From assembly GCF_029277445.1 (NCBI RefSeq), contig NZ_CP119567.1:620001-684000 (forward strand): 64,000 nucleotides of DNA, written 5' to 3'. The notes under the pieces are model-generated. The model saw nothing but the letters and a program-made list of their open reading frames with translations, had not been told where the DNA came from and did no database searches. Both the position numbers and the translations under genes were made by a program. Numbering within the stretch: the first letter of the stretch is position 1; every line of letters starts with the position of its first letter. Positions 1 to 8,035 of the stretch are shown one piece after another. The stretch is from Pararhizobium qamdonense (GTDB lineage: Bacteria; Pseudomonadota; Alphaproteobacteria; Rhizobiales; Rhizobiaceae).

Positions 1-122
1 ACCGTTTCGTCTTTTCGCAAAAATTCGCCCAGGTCGATCCCTGGTCGGAGCGTGTCTCCGGCAAGGACAAGCACGAATTCCGGCCGATGGCGACGGTCGG
101 TTATCCGGAGGCTGCGGAGTGA
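1..122 (+). CDS. nirB: Nitrite reductase [NAD(P)H] large subunit, C-terminal end only
   Basis: Only the last 39 codons are in the window, read in the frame that starts at base 3 and ends with TGA at 120-122. The tail reads as a soluble C-terminus (ending GYPEAAE). The assignment rests mainly on context: the stop overlaps the start of nirD, and nasA and cysG follow, which is the usual assimilatory nitrite/nitrate reductase order. NirB is the siroheme and FAD enzyme that reduces nitrite to ammonia in the cytoplasm. The fragment itself has no diagnostic motif. Confidence 0.75.
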   Translation, partial: RFVFSQKFAQVDPWSERVSGKDKHEFRPMATVGYPEAAE

Positions 123-463
123 TGACGATGGACATGAACTGGATCGCGATCGGCGACATCACCGACATTCCACTGCGCGGCGCGCGCTGCGTGAAAACCC
201 CGCAGGGCAAGATCGCCGTATTCCGCACCGCTGAAAACGAAGTCTTCGCCATCGAGGATCACTGCCCGCACAAGGGCGGGCCTCTCAGCCAGGGCATCGT
301 CCACGGAACCGCCGTCACCTGCCCGCTGCACAATTGGGTCATCTCGCTTGAAACCGGCAAGGCTTTGGGTGCCGACCAGGGCGAGGTCCGGACCATCCGG
401 GTGCGTAACGACCATGGTGCGTTATTCATCGCGCTTGAGAGTTTGATGATGGCGGCGGAATAG
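122..463 (+). CDS. nirD: Nitrite reductase small subunit, Rieske-like
   Basis: A protein of about 113 residues with a Rieske-type fold. Both cluster-ligand motifs are visible, CPH in CPHKGGPLSQG and CPLH in CPLHNW, about 20 residues apart. NirD is the small partner of NirB in NAD(P)H-dependent assimilatory nitrite reductase. The start is ambiguous: GTG at 119 and ATGs at 122, 128 and 134 are all in frame. A GGAGG at 107-111 lies 7 bases before the GTG and 10 before the ATG at 122, so either of these is likely. It overlaps the nirB stop, which implies translational coupling. Confidence 0.92.
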   Translation: MTMDMNWIAIGDITDIPLRGARCVKTPQGKIAVFRTAENEVFAIEDHCPHKGGPLSQGIVHGTAVTCPLHNWVISLETGKALGADQGEVRTIRVRNDHGALFIALESLMMAAE

Positions 464-516
464 GCGCATGATGGAGTTTGCGGCACGAAAATTGGACCGA
501 GGTTTCGTCCTGGCGT

Positions 517-659
517 CCTCTTCTCCCCAGCGGGGAGAAGGTGGCCCGCAGGGCCGGATGAGGGGGGCCGAAGGCCACCTCTGTCTGGCTCCGGCTTCGC
601 CGAAGCCCCCCTCATCGCCTCGCATCCGCTCGGCACTTCTCCCCGCTGGGGAGAAGAGG
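517..659. repeat. Palindromic intergenic repeat (MITE-like), nirD-nasA gap
   Basis: This 143-base element fills most of the gap between nirD and nasA. Its outer 24 bases are a perfect inverted repeat (517-540 against 636-659), and each arm is itself nearly palindromic (CTTCTCCCC, 3-4 bases, GGGGAGAAG). Inside lies a GC-rich segment, GGTGGCCCGCAGGGCCGG. A related copy lies at 36962-37086, sharing an identical 27-base block (540-566 and 36985-37011). Rhizobial genomes carry many such elements, and I recognise the type but not a specific name. RNA from it would fold into a strong hairpin and could separate expression of nirBD from nasA. Confidence 0.85.
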
Positions 660-774
660 GATCTCGACGCTTTTGCCCTGGATCGAAAACACGAAAGTGC
701 GCGACGCGATGCGAATAGGGCACATGGCGGGGTAACACATAGCGATCTCGCAACCCCGCAGCGGAACATTCTCT

Positions 775-3432
775 ATGTCCACTGAAACCCGGACCACCTG
801 CCCCTATTGCGGCGTCGGCTGCGGCGTCATTGCCAAAATCGACGGCGCAGGCAAAGTCAGCGTCAAGGGCGACCCCGATCATCCCGCCAATTTCGGACGG
901 CTCTGTTCCAAGGGTTCGGCACTCGCCGAAACCATCGATCTCGATGGCCGTATCCTTCACCCGCAGGTGGACGGCCAACGGGCAAGCTGGGACGACGCGC
1001 TCGACCGTGTTGCCTCTCGCTTCTCGCAAACCATTGCCAGGCACGGGCCGGACTCGGTTGCCTTCTATGTCTCCGGCCAGCTGCTGACGGAAGATTATTA
1101 TGTGGCCAACAAGCTGATGAAGGGCTTTATCGGCTCGGCCAATATCGACACCAACTCGCGCCTTTGCATGTCGTCCTCCGTCGCCGGTCACAAGCGCGCT
1201 TTCGGCGCCGATACCGTTCCCGGCACTTATGAGGATATCGAACTTGCCGATCTGGTGATCCTCACCGGGTCCAACCTCGCCTGGTGTCATCCCGTCATCT
1301 ACCAACGTCTTGCCGCAGCCAAGGCCGCCCGGCCCGGCATGAAGATCGTCGTCATCGATCCGCGCCGCACCATGACAGCCGATATTGCCGACCTGCACCT
1401 GGCGATCCGCCCGGATGGCGACGTGGCGCTGTTCATGGGCCTTCTCGCCCACCTTACCGGCACGGCAGCGATCGACCAGAACTATATCGGCAAGCATACG
1501 AATGGCTTTGCTGAAGCATTCGCGGCCGCCTCGCCGCTCAGCATTGCCAGCCTGATGGAGCTGACCGGCCTGCCATCCATGCAGCTTCGGCAGTTCTACC
1601 GGTTGTTCGAGGAGACCGAAAAGGTCGTCACCTGCTACAGCCAGGGCGTCAATCAGTCCGCATCCGGCACGGACAAGGTCAATGCCATCATCAATTGCCA
1701 TCTGGCGACGGGCCGTATCGGCCGGCCCGGCATGGGGCCGTTTTCGCTGACCGGCCAGCCGAATGCGATGGGCGGACGCGAAGTTGGCGGGCTTGCCAAT
1801 ATGCTCGCGGCCCACATGGCCATCGAAAACCCTGAGGACTGCGGCCGCGTTCAGCGCTTCTGGGCATCACCGGTAATCGCCCGCAAACCCGGCCTCAAGG
1901 CCGTCGATATGTTCCGCGCTGTCGCCGATGGCCGGATCAAGGCCCTGTGGATCATGGCGACCAACCCGGTTGTCTCAATGCCGGATGCCGATGCGGTCGC
2001 GGCTGCGCTCGCCGCCTGCCCCTTCGTCGTCGTCTCCGATGTGCTTGAGAAAACCGATACGGCGCAATACGCGCATGTGCTTTTGCCCTCGCTTGGCTGG
2101 GGCGAAAAGGATGGAACGGTCACCAATTCCGAACGCCGCATCTCCCGTCAGCGCGATTTTCTCTCAGCACCCGGCGAAGCCAAGGCCGACTGGTGGCAGA
2201 TGGCCGAAGTCGGCCGCCGCATGGGTTTTGCCGGCGCCTTTTCTTTTTCATCCGCCGCCGCCATCTTTGCCGAACATGCAGCGCTTTCAGCCTTTGAAAA
2301 CGGCGGCAGCCGCGATTTCGATATTGGCGCCCATGCGCAATCCAACGATGAATCCTACGATGCGCTGATGCCGTTCCAATGGCCGCAGCCGCGAGGCACG
2401 ACGGCGAAGGAGACGCGCTTCTTCCGCGATGGCGGCTTTTATCACGCCGATGGTAAGGCGCGTTTCATTGCCGTTCATGCACCCGTCACAGATCGAACCA
2501 GCGCAGGCTTGCCTTTCACGCTCAACACGGGCCGCATCCGCGACCAGTGGCACACGATGACGCGCACGGGAAAGAGCGCGCGCCTGTCTGCGCATATCGC
2601 CGAGCCCTTCGCCGAAATCCATCCCCGCGATGCCATGGAGATGGGCATCACCAGCGCTGCACTGGTCGAGATCGAAAGCCCCTATGGCAAGGCCGTGGTG
2701 CGCGCCCTCGTCACCGACCGGCAGGCGCGCGGAAGCCTGTTCGTGCCGATGCACTGGAATGGCCAGTTTTCTGCCAAGGCCAGGATCGACGCCGTCGTCG
2801 CCCCGGTCACCGACCCCGTTTCCGGCCAGCCCGCCTCCAAGAACATCGCTGTTGCCGCGCGGCCTTTTGCAGTCTCTCACTATGGTTTTGCGGTTTCCGC
2901 AATCAAGCCGCAGCATCCGGATAGCGCCTATTGGGCGCTGGCAAAGGCGGACGGCGGCTGGCGCATCGAACTCGCTTTTGACACGGCGCCGCAGGATTGG
3001 TCGGAATGGTGCCGGATGCAGTTCAACATTCCCGCCCATATCGAGCCGCTCGGCTATGCCGATGCGCAGTCCGGCGATCTGCGCCTGGCCTTCTTTGACG
3101 GAGACCGGCTGGCAGCCGCTCTGTTTGTTGCGCGCGAACCGGTTGCCGTTGCCCGCAACTGGGCGATCGAACAACTGACGGTTTCCCACAGCGAAATCGG
3201 CAAGCGCTTTGCGGTTGTGGCCGGCCGGCCGGGTGCAGGCCGCATGGATCCCGGCGCCACTGTCTGCTCCTGCTTCAGCGTCGGCATCAACCAGATCGTC
3301 GCTGCCGTTCGCAGCGGTTGCCATAGCGTTGAAGCCGTCGGCCGGGACTTGAACGCCGGAACCAATTGCGGCTCCTGCCGCGCGGAAATCAGGGGGATCA
3401 TCGATGGATGTCTTGCAGCTGCTGCCGAATAA
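775..3432 (+). CDS. nasA: Assimilatory nitrate reductase catalytic subunit
   Basis: An 885-residue molybdopterin oxidoreductase of the NasA type that reduces nitrate to nitrite in the cytoplasm. The N-terminus binds a [4Fe-4S] cluster (CPYCGVGCG, Cys 9, 12 and 16, then Cys44 in RLCSKG). The Mo-bis-MGD domains follow, with IDTNSRLCMSS and GRIGRPGMGPFSLTGQPNAM. Residues about 825-885 form a BFD-like [2Fe-2S] domain with CSCF and CGSC pairs, typical of NasA enzymes fed by NAD(P)H or ferredoxin partners. It lies downstream of nirBD and overlaps cysG, which supplies siroheme for NirB. Only a weak GGAA precedes the start. No nitrate transporter is in the window. Confidence 0.96.
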   Translation: MSTETRTTCPYCGVGCGVIAKIDGAGKVSVKGDPDHPANFGRLCSKGSALAETIDLDGRILHPQVDGQRASWDDALDRVASRFSQTIARHGPDSVAFYVSGQLLTEDYYVANKLMKGFIGSANIDTNSRLCMSSSVAGHKRAFGADTVPGTYEDIELADLVILTGSNLAWCHPVIYQRLAAAKAARPGMKIVVIDPRRTMTADIADLHLAIRPDGDVALFMGLLAHLTGTAAIDQNYIGKHTNGFAEAFAAASPLSIASLMELTGLPSMQLRQFYRLFEETEKVVTCYSQGVNQSASGTDKVNAIINCHLATGRIGRPGMGPFSLTGQPNAMGGREVGGLANMLAAHMAIENPEDCGRVQRFWASPVIARKPGLKAVDMFRAVADGRIKALWIMATNPVVSMPDADAVAAALAACPFVVVSDVLEKTDTAQYAHVLLPSLGWGEKDGTVTNSERRISRQRDFLSAPGEAKADWWQMAEVGRRMGFAGAFSFSSAAAIFAEHAALSAFENGGSRDFDIGAHAQSNDESYDALMPFQWPQPRGTTAKETRFFRDGGFYHADGKARFIAVHAPVTDRTSAGLPFTLNTGRIRDQWHTMTRTGKSARLSAHIAEPFAEIHPRDAMEMGITSAALVEIESPYGKAVVRALVTDRQARGSLFVPMHWNGQFSAKARIDAVVAPVTDPVSGQPASKNIAVAARPFAVSHYGFAVSAIKPQHPDSAYWALAKADGGWRIELAFDTAPQDWSEWCRMQFNIPAHIEPLGYADAQSGDLRLAFFDGDRLAAALFVAREPVAVARNWAIEQLTVSHSEIGKRFAVVAGRPGAGRMDPGATVCSCFSVGINQIVAAVRSGCHSVEAVGRDLNAGTNCGSCRAEIRGIIDGCLAAAAE

Positions 3433-4894
3433 CCGCACCCCTGCCCGCATGCCGCCGCTCGCCACGCTGCCGGTCTTCTGGGCGCTTGCCGGCAAGCGCG
3501 CCATTATCGCCGGCGGTTCGGACGCGGCGGCCTGGAAGGCCGAGCTCCTCTTCGCTTGCGGTGCTGACGTTCATGTCTATGCCGAAGAACTGAGCGACAC
3601 GTTCGTGGAGATCATCAACCGGGGCGCCGATGCGGGCGAAGGCCGGCTGTTTCATCACGATAGCGCATGGTCGCCGCAGGTCTTTGACGGCGCTGCAATC
3701 GCCATTGCCGATTGTGAGGACGACGCGGCCGCTGCCGACTTCTTTGAGGCAGCCTGCACGGCCGGGGTTCCCGTCAATATCATCGACAAGCCCAGATACT
3801 GCCAGTTCCAATTCGGGTCGATCGTCAACCGGTCGCCTGTCGTCGTCGCCATCTCGACCGATGGGGCGGCGCCGATCCTGGCACAGGCCATCCGCCGCCG
3901 GATCGAAACGCTCTTGCCGCCATCGTTGAAGTCATGGGCAGCGCTGGCGCATAACTTGCGCGCGAAAGTCAATGAACGGCTCAAACCCGGAGCGCCGCGC
4001 CGTGCCTTCTGGGAAAGTTTTGTCGATCGCGCCTTTGGCCCGGCTCCGGACGCTGGCATCGAAGATGATCTCCTGACAGTCGCCAGCGGCTTAGGCGCTG
4101 CAGAAAATTCATCCACCGGCCGCGTCACACTCGTTGGCGCAGGCCCCGGCGATGCCGAGCTCCTGACGTTGAAAGCGGTGCGGGCCCTACAGGCTGCCGA
4201 CGTCATCCTGTTCGACGATCTCGTGTCCAGCGACGTCCTGGAACTTGCCCGGCGCGAGGCAAAGCGTCTGCTGGTGGGAAAACGCGGCGGCCGGACAAGC
4301 TGCAAGCAGGAAGATATCAACGCCATGATGATTTCGCTCGCCAAGGCAGGCAAGCGCGTCGTCAGGCTGAAATCCGGCGACCCGATGATCTTCGGGCGCG
4401 CCGGAGAAGAAATCGCCTCTCTGGAAAAAGAGGGCATCCCGGTAGACATCGTACCCGGGATTACATCCGCGAGCGCCATGGCCGCACGGCTGAAGGTGTC
4501 ACTGACCCATCGCGACCATGCCCAGGCAGTCCAGTTCGTCACCGGCCACTCCCGCTCCGGCCACCTGCCCGCCAATCTCGACTGGCAACATCTTGCAAAG
4601 CCCGCGACCACGACGATCTTCTACATGGGTGGCCGCACAGCAGGCGAGATCAGCGCGCGGTTGCTTGCGGCGGGGATGGACGGGAACACTCCAGCCGTCA
4701 TCATGAGCGCCGTGACAGGCAGCGACGAAACGCAATGGGCCGGCACACTCGACACGATGGCAGAGGCCATGACGCTTATCGGCGTCGAGAACCCTGTGCT
4801 GATTGGGGTCGGCCGTGTGTTTTCGAAAGCAGGCCGATCGACGGCGATGATGTCGAACCCCTCGCAACCGATAAAAATTCGGAGGCGCGGATGA
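3404..4894 (+). CDS. cysG: Siroheme synthase (uroporphyrinogen-III C-methyltransferase / precorrin-2 dehydrogenase)
   Basis: A 496-residue trifunctional siroheme synthase. The N-terminal part (about residues 20-215) is the precorrin-2 dehydrogenase/ferrochelatase domain, with a nucleotide-binding AGGSDAAAWKAELL turn. The C-terminal part (about 240-480) is uroporphyrinogen-III methyltransferase, with VGAGPGDAELLTLKA, GDPMIFGRAGEE and VPGITSASA. It makes siroheme for NirB. The start at 3404 lies inside nasA (29-base overlap) behind a GGGGG run, which suggests coupling. A later in-frame Met at 3449 starts nearer the conserved domain but has no ribosome site. Confidence 0.94.
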   Translation: MDVLQLLPNNRTPARMPPLATLPVFWALAGKRAIIAGGSDAAAWKAELLFACGADVHVYAEELSDTFVEIINRGADAGEGRLFHHDSAWSPQVFDGAAIAIADCEDDAAAADFFEAACTAGVPVNIIDKPRYCQFQFGSIVNRSPVVVAISTDGAAPILAQAIRRRIETLLPPSLKSWAALAHNLRAKVNERLKPGAPRRAFWESFVDRAFGPAPDAGIEDDLLTVASGLGAAENSSTGRVTLVGAGPGDAELLTLKAVRALQAADVILFDDLVSSDVLELARREAKRLLVGKRGGRTSCKQEDINAMMISLAKAGKRVVRLKSGDPMIFGRAGEEIASLEKEGIPVDIVPGITSASAMAARLKVSLTHRDHAQAVQFVTGHSRSGHLPANLDWQHLAKPATTTIFYMGGRTAGEISARLLAAGMDGNTPAVIMSAVTGSDETQWAGTLDTMAEAMTLIGVENPVLIGVGRVFSKAGRSTAMMSNPSQPIKIRRRG

Positions 4895-5211
4895 TGGCGA
4901 CGAATATCCTGGCCGCCCTCTCGCTCAGCTTGGCCATCGCGCTCAGTTGGAGCCGGTTTCGCCCGATTTTCTCGCCGTCCACTGGTGTTGAAATCTTGCG
5001 CGCACCGGCAACAACCCTGGCAAGTGCAATCTGCCTCAGCGCTCTGGGGTTGGCATTCAACGACGCGACAATCGGCGCGGGTGGGTTGATTGTCGTATTG
5101 GGCTTCCTCTTGCCCTTTGTCCTTGCGAGGATTCCGGTGCGCACCTCAACGGAGGTCTCGTTGAGCTTAGCGAGTGTTTTACTGATGTTTCATATCTGGA
5201 TCGCGGGATAG
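4891..5211 (+). CDS. Small hydrophobic membrane protein, unknown function
   Basis: A 106-residue protein with three or four hydrophobic segments (about 4-20, 35-55, 60-80 and 88-104), so probably an inner-membrane protein. The ATG at 4891 overlaps the cysG stop as ATGA and has a clear GGAGG at 4881-4885, so it is a real member of the nasA-cysG transcript. I do not recognise a family. A role in nitrate assimilation is inferred from position only. Confidence 0.6.
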   Translation: MMATNILAALSLSLAIALSWSRFRPIFSPSTGVEILRAPATTLASAICLSALGLAFNDATIGAGGLIVVLGFLLPFVLARIPVRTSTEVSLSLASVLLMFHIWIAG

Positions 5212-5227
5212 ATCCGGGTCGTGGCGG

Positions 5228-5659
5228 TCAACTTAATTGCTGTAGGATCCAAGGGTTGATCACCTTCAACCCAGCAGCCTCGAAAGGATTGATGTCGCGG
5301 GTTGCGACCGCAAGACGGTTTTCTGCTGCCGTGGCTGCAATATATCCATCGGCCTCGCCGATCGCCTTACCGGACAACCGAGCGCGCACCATCAGTTCCG
5401 AATAAAACTGCGACGTGGCAACGCCAAAAGGCAGGATACGCCCCGCAAAATGCGGAAGCACTTCGACCTCCAGGCGATCACGGAGAATAGTTTGCCGTTT
5501 CCCAGCGGGCATGGCGGCGATCCCAAAACGCAGTTCGGCAATTGTTATCGCTGAGATAAACAGCGTCTCAACTGCTTGCGCGTCCAGCCAGGCGACCACT
5601 GTCTCGTCAGGGGCCGGTTTCCAAGGCTCCGATATCACGTTGGTATCAAGCAAGATCAT
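5228..5659 (-). CDS. vapC: PIN-domain toxin ribonuclease (VapC/FitB type)
   Basis: A 143-residue PIN-domain protein. The acidic residues expected for a Mg-dependent RNase are visible: Asp5 in MILLDTNV, Glu42 in ITIAELRFG, an Asp in IGEADGYIAA, and Asp in VATRDINPF. Members of this family cleave RNA and are held inactive by the cognate antitoxin. The start overlaps the stop of the upstream antitoxin as ATGA, the standard order for VapBC/FitAB modules. It lies convergent to the nas operon with a 16-base gap. The RNA target cannot be predicted from sequence. Confidence 0.93.
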   Translation of the reverse strand: MILLDTNVISEPWKPAPDETVVAWLDAQAVETLFISAITIAELRFGIAAMPAGKRQTILRDRLEVEVLPHFAGRILPFGVATSQFYSELMVRARLSGKAIGEADGYIAATAAENRLAVATRDINPFEAAGLKVINPWILQQLS

Positions 5660-5910
5660 TCGAATGTCATAGGCTCGGCGGGTGCCTTACCGCGGTTTTG
5701 CTGTAGCACTTCAACATCGGTGTCAGAAAGCTCCGCGTCACGGCCGATGGCCGCCAGTAAAGACCCGAGTTTGACACGCTCAGCGGGACGAACAGCCGCT
5801 TCAATAATGTCCCTGATTTCCGCCTCGGTGCTTCGGCCATGGTGAGCTGCTCGCACCTTTAAAGCGCGATGCGTTTCCTCGGACAGATTGCGAATGATAA
5901 CAGCCGGCAT
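5656..5910 (-). CDS. vapB: Antitoxin of the VapBC/FitAB pair, ribbon-helix-helix
   Basis: An 84-residue protein whose N-terminus (PAVIIRNLSEETHRALKVRA) is a FitA-like ribbon-helix-helix DNA-binding domain; the C-terminal 40 residues should wrap the toxin. I chose ATG at 5910 because GAGG lies 8 bases upstream; an in-frame GTG at 5919 lies on top of that site. It precedes and overlaps the toxin gene by 4 bases. Antitoxins of this family repress their own promoter together with the toxin, which fits the repeated palindromes just upstream. Confidence 0.9.
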   Translation of the reverse strand: MPAVIIRNLSEETHRALKVRAAHHGRSTEAEIRDIIEAAVRPAERVKLGSLLAAIGRDAELSDTDVEVLQQNRGKAPAEPMTFE

Positions 5911-5966
5911 TGATATCACCTCGAAAGAACGATAGCTTTGATATCAAAATATACATTATGATATCG
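5911..5966 (-). promoter_or_regulatory. Candidate autoregulatory operator of the toxin-antitoxin operon
   Basis: Three copies of a TGATATC(A/G) palindrome lie directly upstream of the antitoxin start: 5911-5918, 5939-5946 (the core of TTTGATATCAAA, 5937-5948) and 5959-5966. The first sits between the ribosome site and the ATG. Repeated short palindromes at the promoter are what ribbon-helix-helix antitoxins bind. The surrounding DNA is AT-rich, as expected of a promoter. The binding role is inferred. Confidence 0.6.
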
Positions 5967-6068
5967 CTTTTCAAGGAGGTGGAATTTGTGGCCGCTGCTT
6001 GCCAAAGCTGAAATGCCGGCCTCGCTCGGCGAACCGTTCGAGCGCTGACAAGTGCAGCCGAAGACAGA

Positions 6069-6413
6069 CTACAAAAAATCGTCCCGTCTGGGCGTGAACG
6101 TGTCGATCAGCAATCCCTCCTCAAGCGCCACGACGCCATGGACGAGGTTTGGTGCGACGATAAAGCTGCTGCCGGTGGGCAGTGTGGTGGTTGTGCCATC
6201 GACCGTCACTTCGAAAACGCCCTTGGCCACGTAGCTGACCTGCGTATGCGGGTGGGAATGCAGGGCGCCGATGGCGCCCTTGTCGAAGCTGAAGGCAACG
6301 AGCATCAGTTCGGGCCGGTGCGAGAGAACGGCGCGGCGGTTGCCGGGGGAGGGTTCCGTCCAGATGAGGTTTTCCGGTAATGTGATGTGCTCAGGCATTG
6401 GTTTCTCCGTCAT
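6069..6413 (-). CDS. kdgF: KdgF-like cupin, unsaturated uronate cyclisation
   Basis: A 114-residue single-domain cupin. The metal ligands HSHPHTQ and a later His in APNLVHGV match KdgF, which speeds linearisation of 4,5-unsaturated galacturonate (from pectin or alginate breakdown) to the open keto form used by KduI. The start ATG at 6413 overlaps the kduD stop as ATGA; an upstream ATG at 6425 is also in frame. It is the last gene of the seven-gene uronate operon. Cupins are diverse, so the assignment relies on the kduD/kduI neighbours as well as on sequence. Confidence 0.85.
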   Translation of the reverse strand: MTEKPMPEHITLPENLIWTEPSPGNRRAVLSHRPELMLVAFSFDKGAIGALHSHPHTQVSYVAKGVFEVTVDGTTTTLPTGSSFIVAPNLVHGVVALEEGLLIDTFTPRRDDFL

Positions 6414-7165
6414 CGTGCCAGCCATCCGCCATCGACCGGAAGGACAGTGCCGTGCACATAGTCCGAGGCGTGCGAGGCGAGGAAAACGGCGGCGCCCGCC
6501 ATATCATCCGCCCGAGCCCAGCGTCCGGCCGGAATGCGCTTGAGGATATCGGCATTGCGTTCGGCGTCTGCCCGCAGTGCCGTGGTATTGTTGGTCTCGA
6601 CATAGCCGGGGGCGATGGCGTTGACGTTGATGCCATGCGCTGCCCATTCATTGGCCATCAATCGCGTCAGCCCGGCAAGGCCGCTTTTTGCGGCGGTATA
6701 GGATGCCACCCGAATGCCGCCCTGGAACGACAGGAGGGAGGCGATGTTGATGATCTTGGCGGGGAGCTTTTGCGCCATTGCCACCCGTGCAAAGGCCTGG
6801 CAGAGAAAGAATGCCGATTTGAGATTGGTGTCCATCACGGCATCCCAATCCTCCTCGGTGAAATCGATCGTATCGGCGCGTCTGATAATCCCCGCATTAT
6901 TGACCAGAATATCGGGAGATTGCCGGATGGCGCAGGCATCCGCGATGACGGCGCGCACCTCGTCCATCCTGGAGAGATCGGCCAGAAGCGGGTGAAACAC
7001 CCGGCCGGCAGTGGTGACGAGATCAGCGGTTTCGTCCATCGGCGAGCGTCCGACGCCAATAATGTCGGCGCCCGCATTGGCAAGGCCCACGGCGATCGCC
7101 TGGCCGATGCCCGTGTTTGCGCCGGTGACGATGGCGCAGCGGCCGGAAAGATCGAACGGGTTCAT
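6410..7165 (-). CDS. kduD: 2-dehydro-3-deoxy-D-gluconate 5-dehydrogenase
   Basis: A 251-residue classical short-chain dehydrogenase. It has the cofactor motif TGANTGIG (residues about 15-22), NNAG at about 90, the serine in INIASLLSF, and the catalytic YTAAK (Tyr and Lys present). KduD reduces 2,5-diketo-3-deoxygluconate, the product of KduI, to 2-keto-3-deoxygluconate. It overlaps kduI upstream and kdgF downstream by four bases each, so translation is coupled. It was named over other SDRs because of overall similarity and its position next to kduI. Confidence 0.92.
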   Translation of the reverse strand: MNPFDLSGRCAIVTGANTGIGQAIAVGLANAGADIIGVGRSPMDETADLVTTAGRVFHPLLADLSRMDEVRAVIADACAIRQSPDILVNNAGIIRRADTIDFTEEDWDAVMDTNLKSAFFLCQAFARVAMAQKLPAKIINIASLLSFQGGIRVASYTAAKSGLAGLTRLMANEWAAHGINVNAIAPGYVETNNTTALRADAERNADILKRIPAGRWARADDMAGAAVFLASHASDYVHGTVLPVDGGWLAR

Positions 7166-8004
7166 CTCAGGCTTTCCATCGGAACCTTGTCCATGTCGGT
7201 AAAGCTCATATTATCGCCGGCCATCGCCCAGATGAAGGAGTAGCGTCCGGTGCCGGCACCGGAGTGGATGGACCACCCCGGCGACAGCACCGCATCAAGG
7301 TTTTTCAGCACGAGGTGCCGCGTTTCATGCGGTTCACCCATAAAATGGAAGATGCGGGTCGCCTCATCCATGCCGAAATAGAGATAAACCTCCATGCGCC
7401 GGTCATGCACATGCGCGGGCATGGTGTTCCAGACGGAACCGGGCTCGAAGATCGTCAGGCCAACCAGAAGCTGGCAGCTCTCGCAGACGTCCGGATGCAC
7501 ATACTGGTTGATCGTCCGGGCATTGGCTTCCTCGGCCGAGCCGGTACGCACCTTCTTTGCCATGTCGAGCGTGATCAGCACGGTCGGGCAGACGCGGTGT
7601 GCCGGGGCACTCAGCAGATAAAATGCGGCGGGGTTATTGGGATCGTCGCTGCGAAACGATAGCGTCCCCTGCCCCATGCCGACATAGAGTGCGTCCTGAA
7701 ACCCCAGCGGATACTCGGCACCCCCGGCCGTTACCGTGCCCTTGCCGCCGATGTTGAGAATGGCCGCTTCGCGCCGTTCGAGGAACTGGCTGGTGCCGGT
7801 TTCCTTGACTTCGTCGATGACAAGCGTTTGCTCCACAGGCACGATGCCGCCGGCGATCATCCGGTCAAGATGGCTGTAGGTGAGATTGATCTGGCCTTTG
7901 GAAAAAAGCCCCTCGATGAGGAAGCCTTCGCGCAGGCCTTTCGTATCGCGCCGGGCGGTGTCTTCTGGTCCGACGACCTGGCGCACGTTTACGGAAATTG
8001 TCAC
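7162..8004 (-). CDS. kduI: 5-dehydro-4-deoxy-D-glucuronate isomerase
   Basis: A 280-residue cupin-fold isomerase of normal family length that converts 5-keto-4-deoxyuronate to 2,5-diketo-3-deoxygluconate. The metal site is visible: HVHDRRMEVYLYF, and a later His in WSIHSGAG. Reading upstream of 8004 would add a poorly conserved extension, so I take GTG at 8004 as the start, with AGAGG upstream. The ATPase gene stops 31 bases before it. It is followed with overlap by kduD. Confidence 0.94.
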   Translation of the reverse strand: MTISVNVRQVVGPEDTARRDTKGLREGFLIEGLFSKGQINLTYSHLDRMIAGGIVPVEQTLVIDEVKETGTSQFLERREAAILNIGGKGTVTAGGAEYPLGFQDALYVGMGQGTLSFRSDDPNNPAAFYLLSAPAHRVCPTVLITLDMAKKVRTGSAEEANARTINQYVHPDVCESCQLLVGLTIFEPGSVWNTMPAHVHDRRMEVYLYFGMDEATRIFHFMGEPHETRHLVLKNLDAVLSPGWSIHSGAGTGRYSFIWAMAGDNMSFTDMDKVPMESLR

Positions 8005-8035
8005 GGCATTTGCCTCTTGGCTTTGAAGGAAAGGG

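Noticed and set aside
259..1815. Long minus-strand reading frame (about 518 codons) over nirD/nasA
   Set aside because: It is antisense to nasA and nirD, crosses the palindromic repeat, has no recognisable domain, and its openness follows from the codon bias of the GC-rich genes on the other strand.
2287..3504. Minus-strand reading frame of about 405 codons over nasA/cysG
   Set aside because: Antisense shadow of nasA and cysG with no domain and no ribosome site.
5972..6048. Possible 3' fragment of a gene (reading PLLAKAEMPASLGEPFER then stop) beside the antitoxin promoter
   Set aside because: It could be the end of a gene lost when the toxin-antitoxin module entered, but the fragment is too short to identify.
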